Below are positions 8,524-17,654 of a stretch of 64,000 bases of DNA, in pieces. This DNA is from a bacterium (lineage in GTDB: Bacteria > AUK180), in contig JAGLGN010000005.1 in assembly GCA_023144005.1 (NCBI GenBank), positions 62,001 to 126,000 on the forward strand, given 5' to 3'. The position numbers were made by a program, and so were the translations under genes. Each line of letters opens with the position of its first letter. The stretch's first letter is position 1. The notes beneath the pieces were generated by a model. It was given only the letters and a program-made list of their open reading frames with translations. It ran no database searches and had not been told where the DNA came from.

Positions 8524-9561
8524 TTAGATGATCAGCATACTGTCGCCATATGAATAGAATCTGAATCTATTTTCGATGGCCCACTTATATGCATTCATAG
8601 TATTGTCATGCCCTGCGAAAGCGGAAACAAGAAGTATCAAAGAGGTTTTAGGTAAATGAAAATTTGTTAGAAGCCGGTCGACAACTTCGAATTTATATCC
8701 CGGATAAATATACAGGTCACATTTTCCCTCAAGCACCTTACACTTATTTTTGAATACATACTCAACTGTCCGGGTAGTGGTGGTGCCGACGGAAAAGACC
8801 TTACCTCCTGCTTTTTTCGTCTCCCGTATCAGATCAACGGTCGAGCTTGATATCTTGAAATATTCTGAATGTATCTTGAAATCACGGATGTCTTCGACCT
8901 CCATAGGAGCAAAGGTGCCATACCCTGTGTGTAATGTAATATACGCGCTATTTACGCCCTTCTCTTTAAGCGCTTTCAAAGTATCAAGGGTGAAATGAAG
9001 CCCTGCTGTCGGTGCGGCGACCGCGCCTTTGTTCAATGCGTAAACGGTTTGATAGCGCTCTTTGTCACTCTCCTCATCTGCTCTTTTCAAATACGGCGGC
9101 AGAGGTACATGCCCATAATCTTCCGCCTGAGCAAAGAATTCGCGCGCCTCATTAAAGCGTACCCACACCTTTCCCTCTCCTAATTTTTCAATGATCTCAC
9201 AGTTGAAGTTTTCTGAGAAGTTGATCACGGCACCTTCTTTTAATCTTTTGTACGGCCTGGAAAGTGCGGTCCAATCCCTTTCACTTCCAAGATTATCTAT
9301 CACCATGATCTCTATTTTCGCGCCGGTTTCCTTTTTGCCGAAGAATCTTGAGGGAAAGACCTTGGTATCATTTAAGAGCAGAAGGTCGCCCTTTGAGAAA
9401 TAATCAGTGATCTGATGGAATTTTCTTTTATCGATGTTGCCGGTATTTTTATCAAGAACAAGGAGATTCGACCCGCTTCTTTCTTCCGAAGGATATTTCG
9501 CGATAAGTTCCTGCGGCAATTTATAGATATATGAAGATAGTTTAAAAAGATCTTTTTCCAG
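8524..9561 (-). CDS. queA: S-adenosylmethionine:tRNA ribosyltransferase-isomerase QueA
   Basis: QueA transfers and isomerises the ribosyl part of SAM onto preQ1-tRNA to make epoxyqueuosine at the wobble position. Family landmarks are present throughout: LPQELIAKYP near the N-terminus, LLLLNDTKVFPSR, the AAPTAGLHFT signature, LHTGYGTFAPM, and the C-terminal TNFHLPKTSLILLVSAFAG. The frame contains no ATG upstream of LPQELIAKYP. I place the start at CTG 9561, which gives 345 residues, the family length, and has AGG seven bases upstream; TTG 9519 would cut the N-terminal strand. It begins four bases after the stop of the preceding gene, so it is co-transcribed with the helicase operon. Confidence 0.93.
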   Translation of the reverse strand: MEKDLFKLSSYIYKLPQELIAKYPSEERSGSNLLVLDKNTGNIDKRKFHQITDYFSKGDLLLLNDTKVFPSRFFGKKETGAKIEIMVIDNLGSERDWTALSRPYKRLKEGAVINFSENFNCEIIEKLGEGKVWVRFNEAREFFAQAEDYGHVPLPPYLKRADEESDKERYQTVYALNKGAVAAPTAGLHFTLDTLKALKEKGVNSAYITLHTGYGTFAPMEVEDIRDFKIHSEYFKISSSTVDLIRETKKAGGKVFSVGTTTTRTVEYVFKNKCKVLEGKCDLYIYPGYKFEVVDRLLTNFHLPKTSLILLVSAFAGHDNTMNAYKWAIENRFRFYSYGDSMLII

Positions 9562-9565
9562 AAGA

Positions 9566-10210
9566 TTACCTGCTTAGCATTTTACCAAGTTGCTCAGCTA
9601 TATTTACAACACTGTCAACATGTTTACTGCTGTTTATGGTTTCAGTTCGCTGAACAATAACAAATGGCGACAATTCAAAACCAGTCAATTCAGAAAGATC
9701 GGAAAAATTTACCGGAATCCTTTTCACCTGATGTATTATGGTACCTTTTGGCATCATTTCAGCGATTTGCCTTAATAATCCCTCTGAAAAATATATGGGA
9801 AACCAATCCTTATCCTTGCATTTTACGGTGATCATTTTATCCAGTTCAAAATCATTGAATTTGACACGGCCGCCGTCAAATATCCATGGCTTTCTTTTCG
9901 AAATGGAAAATTTAGGGAAATCGATCTGCCTTAGAAGGATGGCCACTCCCCAATAAGGGATCGTTGTCTTTCCGGTGCTTACGACCCAATTCGCTCCCAC
10001 CAGACAATACTTGTCCGAGGACTTCACAGCGACAATATTTTTCGTATTGAATCCCAATACCTTTTTCTCGCTTATATGAGCAAAAAATCCCTTGTTGCCC
10101 CACAATTGCTCAATATCTATTTTCTGCTTGCTTTCATACTTCGACGCAAGTGCCACTAATACAATTATTCCCGCGATTACAAAAATAATGATGGAAATGA
10201 TCGGTATCAT
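9566..10210 (-). CDS. membrane-anchored protein of unknown function
   Basis: The 214-residue protein starts at ATG 10210, which overlaps the TGA of the helicase gene (ATGA) and is preceded by AGGAG at a good distance. An upstream in-frame start at 10243 lies inside the helicase frame and is less likely. It has a single N-terminal membrane segment (MIPIISIIIFVIAGIIVLVAL) followed by a soluble beta-rich domain with KYCLVGANWVVSTGKT and IPYWGVAILL. I know no domain for it. It sits between the helicase and queA in one tightly packed operon. Confidence 0.75.
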   Translation of the reverse strand: MIPIISIIIFVIAGIIVLVALASKYESKQKIDIEQLWGNKGFFAHISEKKVLGFNTKNIVAVKSSDKYCLVGANWVVSTGKTTIPYWGVAILLRQIDFPKFSISKRKPWIFDGGRVKFNDFELDKMITVKCKDKDWFPIYFSEGLLRQIAEMMPKGTIIHQVKRIPVNFSDLSELTGFELSPFVIVQRTETINSSKHVDSVVNIAEQLGKMLSR

Positions 10211-12381
10211 AAATACTCCTTTCTCAATCCGACTTCTTTGCACAAACGATCAAAGATCTCCTTGTCACCAACCACGATCAGTTTTTTTGCCGCCCTCGAA
10301 AAGGCGACATTGATCCGTCGGCGGTCTTTCAAGAAACCCGTATCATTTCTTTCATTTGACCTTGTGATCGAAAATATTATAACATCTTTTTCACTTCCCT
10401 GAAACCCGTCAACCGTATCAACCGTGATCCTGTCAGAATATTCAGACAGAACAGATCTTAATAATTGCTTTTGAGCGCTGTATCCCGAAATAATCCCCAA
10501 GGTACCGGAAAATCCATTTGCGTAAAGTTCTGATACTATCTCCCCTATGATCTCGGCTTCCTTGCGGTTCATATAGGATTTAGAATCCTTCATCTGTTCT
10601 TCCACGCCCTTCACTTCGTAGAGAGAAAATGATTTGGCGTAAAATATTTCTCGATATTTGTCACTTATCCCCAGAGCTATATCCAAATAATTAGACCTGA
10701 CCTCAGCCGCTGTTTTCAATTTTCCACTATAAAATGAGTGGGAAATGAGCTCACAAAGCTTTTCGTTCATCCGATATTGAATTAGGAGCAATTCCGAATT
10801 ATTCGGATAATACTTTATCAACCGCTCAAAAAGAGAAATGGAATACCCCGCTTTAGAAGCCCCTTTCGAAAGTACGGTAGGAGGTAGCTGACGATGATCA
10901 CCGGCGAGTACAAATCGCTTCCCCATTGAGATCGGTATCAAGGAGGATGTTTCTGTGGCTTGTGTCGCTTCATCGTGTACTACAAGATCAAAGAACAATC
11001 CTCTCATGATCTGAGAAGCACAATTGGAATTAGTGGTCGCGATCACCGCGCTTTGCCCCAGTATCTCGCCTATGATCGCTTGCCTGATAAAGACAAGTTC
11101 ATTCAGAATGCCGCTGATTCGTGAGCTACATTCCGCCCAAGCGGCCATTTTATTCAGCTCAGCAAAAGCTATTCCCCTTATGGTCCGTTTCTTTTTTATA
11201 GCTTTGAGAATATCATCGGAAGTAAGCCCTCTTCTTAATGCCTGCGAAGGGCGGCGGATTTCCGATAACTTACTTTTCAGCCCACTGAGTTCCTCTTCAA
11301 GCTCCATGATCTTATTATTATCCGTATGCCCTTTTACTCTCATATCGAGTGTGTGCGGAAGTATCACCTTGTTTATTTTAACAGAGACACCAACTCTAAG
11401 GACCTCGATCCCCATTAGGAGTAGTTTTTCCGATAGTACATCGACAGCGGTATTGGAATCCGCAGTTACCAATATCTTAATGCTACCTTTATTTAACTCA
11501 TATTTTATCAGCTTGCTCAAGGTGAGTGTCTTTCCCGTACCGGGAGGGCCGTGAATAAGAAAGAACCTCTTAGCATTCAGGCAGCCTTCTATCGCCTTTG
11601 TTTGAGAATCATTCAACTCATCTTTCCTTTTAATTGAGTTCGTCGAGTCTACGGAATCTCTTATTTTCCGGCCAAGCAGAAGATCAGATAAGCCTGAGCC
11701 TTCATTCAGAGCCAGAACGGCATTCTCCATCCTTTCGTATGTGCTCTCATTATAAAATAGATCAATCCTCACATGCCTCAAATAATTTACAGCAGGTTTT
11801 TTCTGGAGAATGATATTTAGAACAAATCTCCTGTTCCCGCTGCAAGTTCCTGAAACATTCTGGAATTGCAAGGGGTTATTTCTTGAAAGCGTGATTACAT
11901 CACCCGGCTTGAACTCCGTCTCAGGAAGCTCCCCATTCTCCTCTTTGCGGAACGCATACTCAAATCCTCCAAGAACATCTCCCTGATATGTGCCTCGCAT
12001 TTCAAATAGACAACGCCCTTTGCTTTGCCGCTCCTCCTTGCTCAATTTCTGTATCTCTTGTGTTATCTGACGGATCTCCTGCTCACGCTCCATTGAAATG
12101 TATCTCAGGAAACGGCCTTTATAGTCATCTAGATCCACGATTTCCTTTCCTTCGCTGAACATGAATGAGCTTATTCTTCTTCCATGCCATTGCCTGCCGG
12201 AGAACCATATCTTTATATTATGGAGAAATCGTTCTGGCCCTGAAATAATGAAATTCCCCTGAGAAATATTTTTTACACGAATGGAGTCAATAAATACACC
12301 TTTGATCTTCTTCTTGATCAATGTCTTGATATTCCTCTCTGTCGCAGCTGCGTGAATATTGAATATTAACACTTCTTTCAT
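10207..12381 (-). CDS. superfamily 1 (Upf1/IGHMBP2/DNA2-type) helicase
   Basis: The 724-residue SF1B nucleic-acid helicase carries Walker A GPPGTGKT (about residues 278-285), DEATQ (motif II, the DEAxQ form typical of Upf1-like enzymes), a QLPPTV motif III, the QYRMNE motif IV, VDTVDGFQGSEKDV (motif V) and RRINVAFSRA (motif VI). The roughly 270-residue N-terminal extension probably forms the beta-barrel/stalk of this family. It should unwind DNA or RNA 5'-to-3'. Its start ATG lies six bases after a consensus -10 with no Shine-Dalgarno, so a leaderless mRNA is likely. The next gene overlaps its stop by ATGA. Confidence 0.92.
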   Translation of the reverse strand: MKEVLIFNIHAAATERNIKTLIKKKIKGVFIDSIRVKNISQGNFIISGPERFLHNIKIWFSGRQWHGRRISSFMFSEGKEIVDLDDYKGRFLRYISMEREQEIRQITQEIQKLSKEERQSKGRCLFEMRGTYQGDVLGGFEYAFRKEENGELPETEFKPGDVITLSRNNPLQFQNVSGTCSGNRRFVLNIILQKKPAVNYLRHVRIDLFYNESTYERMENAVLALNEGSGLSDLLLGRKIRDSVDSTNSIKRKDELNDSQTKAIEGCLNAKRFFLIHGPPGTGKTLTLSKLIKYELNKGSIKILVTADSNTAVDVLSEKLLLMGIEVLRVGVSVKINKVILPHTLDMRVKGHTDNNKIMELEEELSGLKSKLSEIRRPSQALRRGLTSDDILKAIKKKRTIRGIAFAELNKMAAWAECSSRISGILNELVFIRQAIIGEILGQSAVIATTNSNCASQIMRGLFFDLVVHDEATQATETSSLIPISMGKRFVLAGDHRQLPPTVLSKGASKAGYSISLFERLIKYYPNNSELLLIQYRMNEKLCELISHSFYSGKLKTAAEVRSNYLDIALGISDKYREIFYAKSFSLYEVKGVEEQMKDSKSYMNRKEAEIIGEIVSELYANGFSGTLGIISGYSAQKQLLRSVLSEYSDRITVDTVDGFQGSEKDVIIFSITRSNERNDTGFLKDRRRINVAFSRAAKKLIVVGDKEIFDRLCKEVGLRKEYL

Positions 12382-12387
12382 GTTATG

Positions 12388-12416
12388 ATTATATTCTATA
12401 AGTGACAGGAATTCAA
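12388..12416 (-). promoter_or_regulatory. promoter placing the RNA start at the helicase ATG
   Basis: On the minus strand TTGAAT (12411-12416) and TATAAT (12388-12393) are 17 bp apart. Only CATAAC separates the -10 from ATG 12381, so the RNA would begin at or next to the start codon. Confidence 0.65.
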
Positions 12417-12772
12417 GTCATATACACATCTTGCATATACAACTCACAACAGAGCGCCGTAAGCAACGGGAGATTTGCCCTCACAATTACCGTTGCATAT
12501 ACATCTCTTATGTGTCACTTGATATTTTCTCAAATACAGATCTTCTTCTCTTCCGTTGCATACGCATCCTTTTTGCTTTGCTTCATTTTTCGACAGCGAC
12601 TCAGACATCCCCCTCCGTTGCATATACATATTCGCACCAGGCACGACACCTGCTGCAGTTTATTCCGCAAATGCATCTCCTTCACGACCGTCGCGCTTCT
12701 CTTCGCCTTCCCGGCCTTTCTCATTGCCTTTATACTATTTTGTTGCGCTTGCAACTCTTTGAATTGTCTGGC
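12417..12772. repeat. spacer with four 62-63-bp-phased copies of a TTGCATATAC word
   Basis: The 356 bases after mnmG hold no convincing gene. The word ccgTTGCATAtaCatc occurs at 12431 (partial), 12493, 12556 (one change: TTGCATACGC) and 12618, so starts are 62, 63 and 62 bp apart. The sequences between copies are unrelated. A weaker aaaTGCATctcc lies near 12670, and a GTTGC/GCAAC hairpin lies at 12742-12755. The short repeat and long constant spacing suggest phased protein-binding sites or a decayed repeat rather than CRISPR. Confidence 0.55.
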
Positions 12773-14572
12773 CTATTTCCTTTTGATATTTATCAGAATG
12801 ACATCTATATCAGCTGCCGTCACACCCGGTATTTTCTCGGCATCCTCAAGGTTTTCCGGCCTGATTCTCTGAAGCTTCTCCTTAGCCTCTATTTTGAGCC
12901 CTTCGATACCGTAATAGTCAATATCCTTAGGGATATTGGTTTTCAAATATGCTTTTGATGCGATCCTTCTAACTTCTCTTTCTATGTATCCGCTATATTT
13001 ATAGTCGTATGTGACAGTAAATACATCGCGTCTTTTATCGTCATACATTTTCAGATATTCGACAATTGCCTCTTCAGGATCCGCCTTAGCAATTGAAATA
13101 TAATCTCTCTTCTTTTCATCACTTAGAACTCTCTCAGAGAATCGCGCTCTGATCGCCCCGATCGACACCTTATACTTTTCAAACCGCTCCTGCTGAGAGA
13201 TGTCCATCAACCCCAGTTCAACCCCGTATCTACCAAGCCTTAGCATCGCTGTATCCTGACGCAGCATTAACCGGTGCTCTGCCTGAGAGGTAAAGAGTCT
13301 ATAGGGTTCATTAACGCCCTTCAGTACTAGATCATCCAGCAGTACACCTATGTACGCCTCATCCCTATTCAGGATAAAGGCATCTCGACCATCAATTGAT
13401 AGACATGCGTTAATTCCCGCCATCAATCCTTGTGCCGCAGCCTCTTCATAGCCCGATGTGCCGTTCACCTGACCGGCAAAGTAAAGTCCTGGGATTTCTT
13501 TTGTTTCCATTGTCTTTTTCAACTGCGTGGGAAGCACTACATCATATTCTACTGCGTATCCAAATTTGGCGACCCTTGCTCTCTCTAATCCGGGTATGGT
13601 ATGGATGAACTCCTCCTGGACTTCAGGCGATAGCGATGTAGAGATTCCGTTAGGATAAACGAGATCACTGTTTATTCCCTCAGGTTCCAGAAAGATCTGA
13701 TGCGAGTCTCTGTTTGAGAATTTCACTACCTTATCCTCGATCGAAGGGCAATACCGCGGACCTACACCGTCGATCATGCCGGAATATAGCGGAGAGAACT
13801 TCAATCCATTTCTTATGATATCATGTGTCTTGTCTGAAGTGAAGGTAATGTGGCATGAGATCATATTTCTAATAGTTTTATCGCTCCAGAATGAAAATGA
13901 ATAGTCCTCATCATCACCTTTCTGCTCTTCTGTCTTGCTCAGATCAATAGAATCCTTGAATATCCTGGCAGGTGTGCCCGTTTTAAGCCGAGCCGTATTG
14001 AAACCGAGCCTTTGTATAGATAAGGAGAGTTCATTTGAAGGAGGATCGCCCAGCCGTCCGCCGGGAGTAGACGCCAATCCGGTGAATAATCTTCCGCGCA
14101 GGAAGGTTCCCGTGGTTATAATGATCTTCTCTCCGTGAATCTGAGTGCCGTCATCAAGCTTGACACCGACAGCTCTATCGCTTTTTATTATGATCCCTGT
14201 TACTTCCGCCTTAATGAAGTTGATCCCTGATCCCTCTATCTTCTTCACAAAGAACTTCTTATATTCCTCTTTATCGGCCTGAGCTCTTGGGCCCCAAACC
14301 GCGGGTCCCTTCGATTTATTAAGCATTCTGAATTGTATTCCCGTTTCATCAACAGCAATACCCATCATACCGCCCAGGGCATCTATCTCCCTTACCAGAT
14401 GTCCCTTGGCAATGCCTCCAATCGATGGATTGCAGGGCATCTCACCCGCCTGTGAAAGAGACAGCGAGATCAAAGCACAGCTTTTTCCCATTTTTTCCGC
14501 GGCGAAGGCAGCCTCCAGTCCGGCGTGTCCAGCGCCCACTACTATTACTGAGAATTTCTTTTCTTCATCCAT
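12773..14572 (-). CDS. mnmG: tRNA uridine-5-carboxymethylaminomethyl modification enzyme MnmG (GidA)
   Basis: The 599-residue FAD enzyme works with the GTPase MnmE to install the cmnm5 group on U34 of several tRNAs. It opens with the dinucleotide-binding VVGAGHAGLEAA (about 10-21) and has the family signatures MPCNPSIGGIAKGHL, GTFLRGRLFTGLASTPGGR, RYCPSIEDKV and GQVNGTSGYEEAAAQGL. The C-terminal helical domain ends in RPENLEDAEKIPGVTAADIDV, characteristic of MnmG. Length is slightly under the usual 620-630, within the normal range. The first 28 bases overlap the PAP2 gene. mnmE is not in the window. Confidence 0.97.
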   Translation of the reverse strand: MDEEKKFSVIVVGAGHAGLEAAFAAEKMGKSCALISLSLSQAGEMPCNPSIGGIAKGHLVREIDALGGMMGIAVDETGIQFRMLNKSKGPAVWGPRAQADKEEYKKFFVKKIEGSGINFIKAEVTGIIIKSDRAVGVKLDDGTQIHGEKIIITTGTFLRGRLFTGLASTPGGRLGDPPSNELSLSIQRLGFNTARLKTGTPARIFKDSIDLSKTEEQKGDDEDYSFSFWSDKTIRNMISCHITFTSDKTHDIIRNGLKFSPLYSGMIDGVGPRYCPSIEDKVVKFSNRDSHQIFLEPEGINSDLVYPNGISTSLSPEVQEEFIHTIPGLERARVAKFGYAVEYDVVLPTQLKKTMETKEIPGLYFAGQVNGTSGYEEAAAQGLMAGINACLSIDGRDAFILNRDEAYIGVLLDDLVLKGVNEPYRLFTSQAEHRLMLRQDTAMLRLGRYGVELGLMDISQQERFEKYKVSIGAIRARFSERVLSDEKKRDYISIAKADPEEAIVEYLKMYDDKRRDVFTVTYDYKYSGYIEREVRRIASKAYLKTNIPKDIDYYGIEGLKIEAKEKLQRIRPENLEDAEKIPGVTAADIDVILINIKRK

Positions 14573-15444
14573 TTTTCATATACCCTGCCGAAAAGCCTGT
14601 AAAGCAATGCTCCGAAAAGCAGGCCTGCTACCGTATCACTTATATAATGATATCTCAAATAAAATGTTGCAAGCGACATGAGAAAGAGAATTGAAAGATA
14701 TGGTAAAAGGAGTTTCTTGAAATATCGCCCGGCGTTCAAGGTAACCACGAGAGCTACAGCTACATGAGAAGAGGGAAAGCAGCCGCTGTGTACCATTGCG
14801 CCCGCGGCCATTATCTTATTTTGAATGGGCACCAGAATATATCCGTTTATCGGACCAGAAAAATGAGACAGGATAGGAGCATATCTCCATGGTCCGTCCA
14901 CCGGGAACAATACAAAGCACAGAAAGTGAATATAATAACATGCCGCTACAGTAAAGACCAGGTGTCCGAAAGCATATCTATCCTTTTTCCAATAGAAGAG
15001 TATCAATGCCAAGACCGGAAGCATGGCATAATACGACATGTACCCGAAATTCAGAAATTCCGCTAACCACTGATAATTAAGATGCTCTTCAAGCCACCAT
15101 GTAGGGTGTGTTCCGAATATCATGAGTTCAAAATTAGTGATCAAATGATCCTGCAATTCAGGAACTATCATAAATGCAAATTCACCCAGCTCTTTGTAAT
15201 TCGCAGCGAAAAATACAAGCGGGTAGAAATTTCTCAAGAATTTTAAGAAGATATTCTTTCTCTCGGGTGTGAAGAATCTTATAAGTAGATTTGCTGAAAG
15301 CAGAAATACCAGATTGCGGCCCAGATAGAACCAGACGTTATGAACCTTTCCAAACCCAAAGATCAAAAGAAGCAGGATAATAATTATATGATAGAGAGAA
15401 AACGCATAATCAACAGGTCGGTATCTTTTAATTAGCTCTCTCAT
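14545..15444 (-). CDS. PAP2-superfamily membrane phosphatase/transferase (inositol-phosphotransferase-like)
   Basis: The 299-residue multi-spanning membrane protein has at least six hydrophobic segments. The PAP2 motifs sit in the C-terminal half: GCFPSSHVAVAL (the PSSH motif with its catalytic His) and RYHYISDTVAG (the H-x3-D motif). The motif near FPVDGPWR fits the Aur1/Ipt1-like branch. It probably hydrolyses or transfers a lipid phosphate on the outer face of the membrane; the exact lipid cannot be told. It overlaps the helicase gene upstream by four bases and mnmG downstream by 28, so it belongs to the pilT-uvrD-PAP2-mnmG transcription unit. Confidence 0.85.
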   Translation of the reverse strand: MRELIKRYRPVDYAFSLYHIIIILLLLIFGFGKVHNVWFYLGRNLVFLLSANLLIRFFTPERKNIFLKFLRNFYPLVFFAANYKELGEFAFMIVPELQDHLITNFELMIFGTHPTWWLEEHLNYQWLAEFLNFGYMSYYAMLPVLALILFYWKKDRYAFGHLVFTVAACYYIHFLCFVLFPVDGPWRYAPILSHFSGPINGYILVPIQNKIMAAGAMVHSGCFPSSHVAVALVVTLNAGRYFKKLLLPYLSILFLMSLATFYLRYHYISDTVAGLLFGALLYRLFGRVYEKWMKKRNSQ

Positions 15445-17636
15445 CCCACGATCTCCAGAAATTCGCCAATCATAACCTTCTTACCATATTTATAAAATCT
15501 GACATCGACCTTGATCCTGCTGCCAGCGACATGCGAGCTTATCACCATGCCGACACCATAATCCGGATGCCTCACCTTGATCCCCTTTTTGAACGGATTC
15601 CCCGTAGCGGGGGAGAGATCGGGAACATATGTGATCTCTTTGGGCAACGGTGTCGAGGGCCGGGACTTCTCTACCTCCCCTCTGCCTCTGAATAATGATT
15701 CTGTTGTCCATCTCTTGGAATAGGTCTTATCTTCGTATCTCATTTGTTCTCTCGGGATCATTTGAATAAATTCCGATTCTGAATTTTTAACGAATTCACC
15801 GAAACGGAATCTTTCCTTGGCGCGCGTCAGAAACACCCTGTTCTTGCCCCTTGTGATCCCGACATACAGAAGCCGCTGCTCTTCTTTGAACTGCTCCGGG
15901 TGCTGCGAATTTGAATGGGGTAGTATGCCCTGTTCCACGCCGGTAATAAAAACCGTGTCAAACTCAAGCCCTTTTGAAAGATGCAGCGTCATAAGATTCA
16001 CGGCACCCTTCTCCTGCTTCCACGAGTCAACCGAAGAGGATAGTGTCAAAATCTCCATGATCTCATGCAATGTTTCAAAGCCCTCATCTTCCAGATGTTG
16101 TATCTCTCTGATAAGGTAATTAACATTATCTATGCGGTCTTCATATCCCTCGTCATCAAAATCCTTGAGGTAATCGAAGTAGTCAAGCATCTCAACGAGC
16201 CGCATCAGCGCTTCCGACGGGGAAGAGATCATTTCACGGATCTCTTTCATGACATCCAGCAAGGACCTTATCCCTTGAGCCTGACGCGCCGAAAATGCAT
16301 TCTCCGCCAGAAGCTCTTCCGCGGCAGCGGAAAAAGGAAGCTCTCTTCTGCTGATCTCGGCATTGAAGTTATCCACCGTCTTCTTTCCCAAGCCACGGCG
16401 GGGAATGTTTATTACCCTGTTCAAATTGACCGTATCTTTATCATTCAACACCAATTTGATATAGGCAATAATATCCCTTATCTCCTTTCTTTCATAGAAC
16501 TTCTGAGCGCCGACCACAACATATGGTATTCCATGATCACGAAAGTATGTTTCTAAGATACGAACCTGAAAATTCGTTCTGAAAAAAACAGCGATATCCG
16601 AGAAGTCCACTCCTTCCGCATTGACATTCTGCACACGGTCAACGATATACTCCGCTTCGGCGCGGTCATTCTTCAGTATCGCATATCTGACCCTCTCGCC
16701 GCCGCGATGAGGATCGGCGGGCTCCAACTTGCCTGTTTTATAGGGATTATCAAAGGCCAGATGCGCCGCGACATCAAGGATCTGAGCGGTCGAACGATAA
16801 TTCTTCTTCAAGGTGAATATCCTGGACCCTTTGAAGTATTGCGGGAAATTCAGAATATTCTCGACCTTCGCGTTTCGAAATCCGTATATGGACTGATTCT
16901 CATCTCCGACCACAAAGAGCATCGGAGAATTATCATTGAACAGAAGTCCCTTCCAGAGAAGCTTTAGGATCCGAAGTTGAGCAAGATTGGTATCCTGGAA
17001 TTCATCCACGAATACATACTTGATGCTCCTTGTAAATTCATTTAATATACCGGGCTCCTTCTCAAAAAGAACAATGGTCTTCTCTAGAAGATCTGAAAAA
17101 TCCATCGCGTCACTATTGCGGAGCTCTTTCTCATAGGTCCGATAATACTTCTCTATATCACTGTCGATAACCTCGCCCGTTTCATGATAATTTTCTTTGA
17201 AAACGGATATCTTTTTCAATATACGCTCAGGCTTATCTTCCTTCTGTTTATCTTTGGGTATTATGCGTTTTAATAAACGCACAGAATCATCCTCGTCATA
17301 GATCGTGAAGGTCTCGGAGAATCCGAGATGCGATGCGTATTTTCTCAATATCCTCGAACATAATGAGTGAAATGTGCCCAGCCATGGGAAGTAGACCTTC
17401 TCATTCAATTGCTGAGATATCCTTTCCCGCAACTCGCCGGCCGCCTTATTGGTAAAAGTCGTTATGAAGAAATTATGAAATTCCGGCTGATCCTCAATGA
17501 GTAGATAGTAGATCTTGTATAAAAGAGTTCGCGTCTTTCCCGTACCGGCTCCGGCAAAGATCAGATTTATCGGGGAGCGCGCCTTTACAATATCGTATTG
17601 CTCCTGATTGAGGAATTCTTTGAATTTATCGTTCAT
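15441..17636 (-). CDS. UvrD/PcrA-family ATP-dependent DNA helicase
   Basis: The 731-residue SF1A 3'-5' DNA helicase shows the Q motif LNQEQYDIV, Walker A AGAGTGKT (28-35), VDEFQDTN (motif II), GDENQSIYGFR (motif III), KNYRST (motif IV), LMTLHLSKGLEFDTV (motif V) and LLYVGITRGKN (motif VI). It ends with a Tudor-like domain (KVRHPDYGVGMVIS) that in PcrA/UvrD binds RNA polymerase. Roles are nucleotide-excision or mismatch repair and clearing of proteins or R-loops. No clear ribosome site precedes ATG 17636, but the N-terminus fits the family. It starts 18 bases after pilT. Confidence 0.95.
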   Translation of the reverse strand: MNDKFKEFLNQEQYDIVKARSPINLIFAGAGTGKTRTLLYKIYYLLIEDQPEFHNFFITTFTNKAAGELRERISQQLNEKVYFPWLGTFHSLCSRILRKYASHLGFSETFTIYDEDDSVRLLKRIIPKDKQKEDKPERILKKISVFKENYHETGEVIDSDIEKYYRTYEKELRNSDAMDFSDLLEKTIVLFEKEPGILNEFTRSIKYVFVDEFQDTNLAQLRILKLLWKGLLFNDNSPMLFVVGDENQSIYGFRNAKVENILNFPQYFKGSRIFTLKKNYRSTAQILDVAAHLAFDNPYKTGKLEPADPHRGGERVRYAILKNDRAEAEYIVDRVQNVNAEGVDFSDIAVFFRTNFQVRILETYFRDHGIPYVVVGAQKFYERKEIRDIIAYIKLVLNDKDTVNLNRVINIPRRGLGKKTVDNFNAEISRRELPFSAAAEELLAENAFSARQAQGIRSLLDVMKEIREMISSPSEALMRLVEMLDYFDYLKDFDDEGYEDRIDNVNYLIREIQHLEDEGFETLHEIMEILTLSSSVDSWKQEKGAVNLMTLHLSKGLEFDTVFITGVEQGILPHSNSQHPEQFKEEQRLLYVGITRGKNRVFLTRAKERFRFGEFVKNSESEFIQMIPREQMRYEDKTYSKRWTTESLFRGRGEVEKSRPSTPLPKEITYVPDLSPATGNPFKKGIKVRHPDYGVGMVISSHVAGSRIKVDVRFYKYGKKVMIGEFLEIVG

Positions 17637-17654
17637 TTCAGAGAAGGTGCATTC

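Noticed and set aside
12444-12754. Small cysteine-rich proteins with CICNG motifs after mnmG on the minus strand
   Set aside because: The motif is the phased DNA repeat read in one frame; spacing of 62, 63, 62 bp breaks the frame, and there is no ribosome site or known family.
12431-12772. CRISPR array with a TTGCATATAC repeat
   Set aside because: The shared word is only about 15 bases and varies, there are four copies, and no cas genes are near; CRISPR repeats are longer and nearly identical.
12382-12772. Chromosomal replication origin next to mnmG
   Set aside because: No cluster of TTATCCACA-type DnaA boxes or AT-rich unwinding region was seen, and dnaA/dnaN are absent.
15441-17636. UvrD as part of a RecBCD/AddAB-type defence cluster
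   Set aside because: No nuclease partner or other defence genes are adjacent; its Tudor tail and neighbours fit ordinary UvrD/PcrA.
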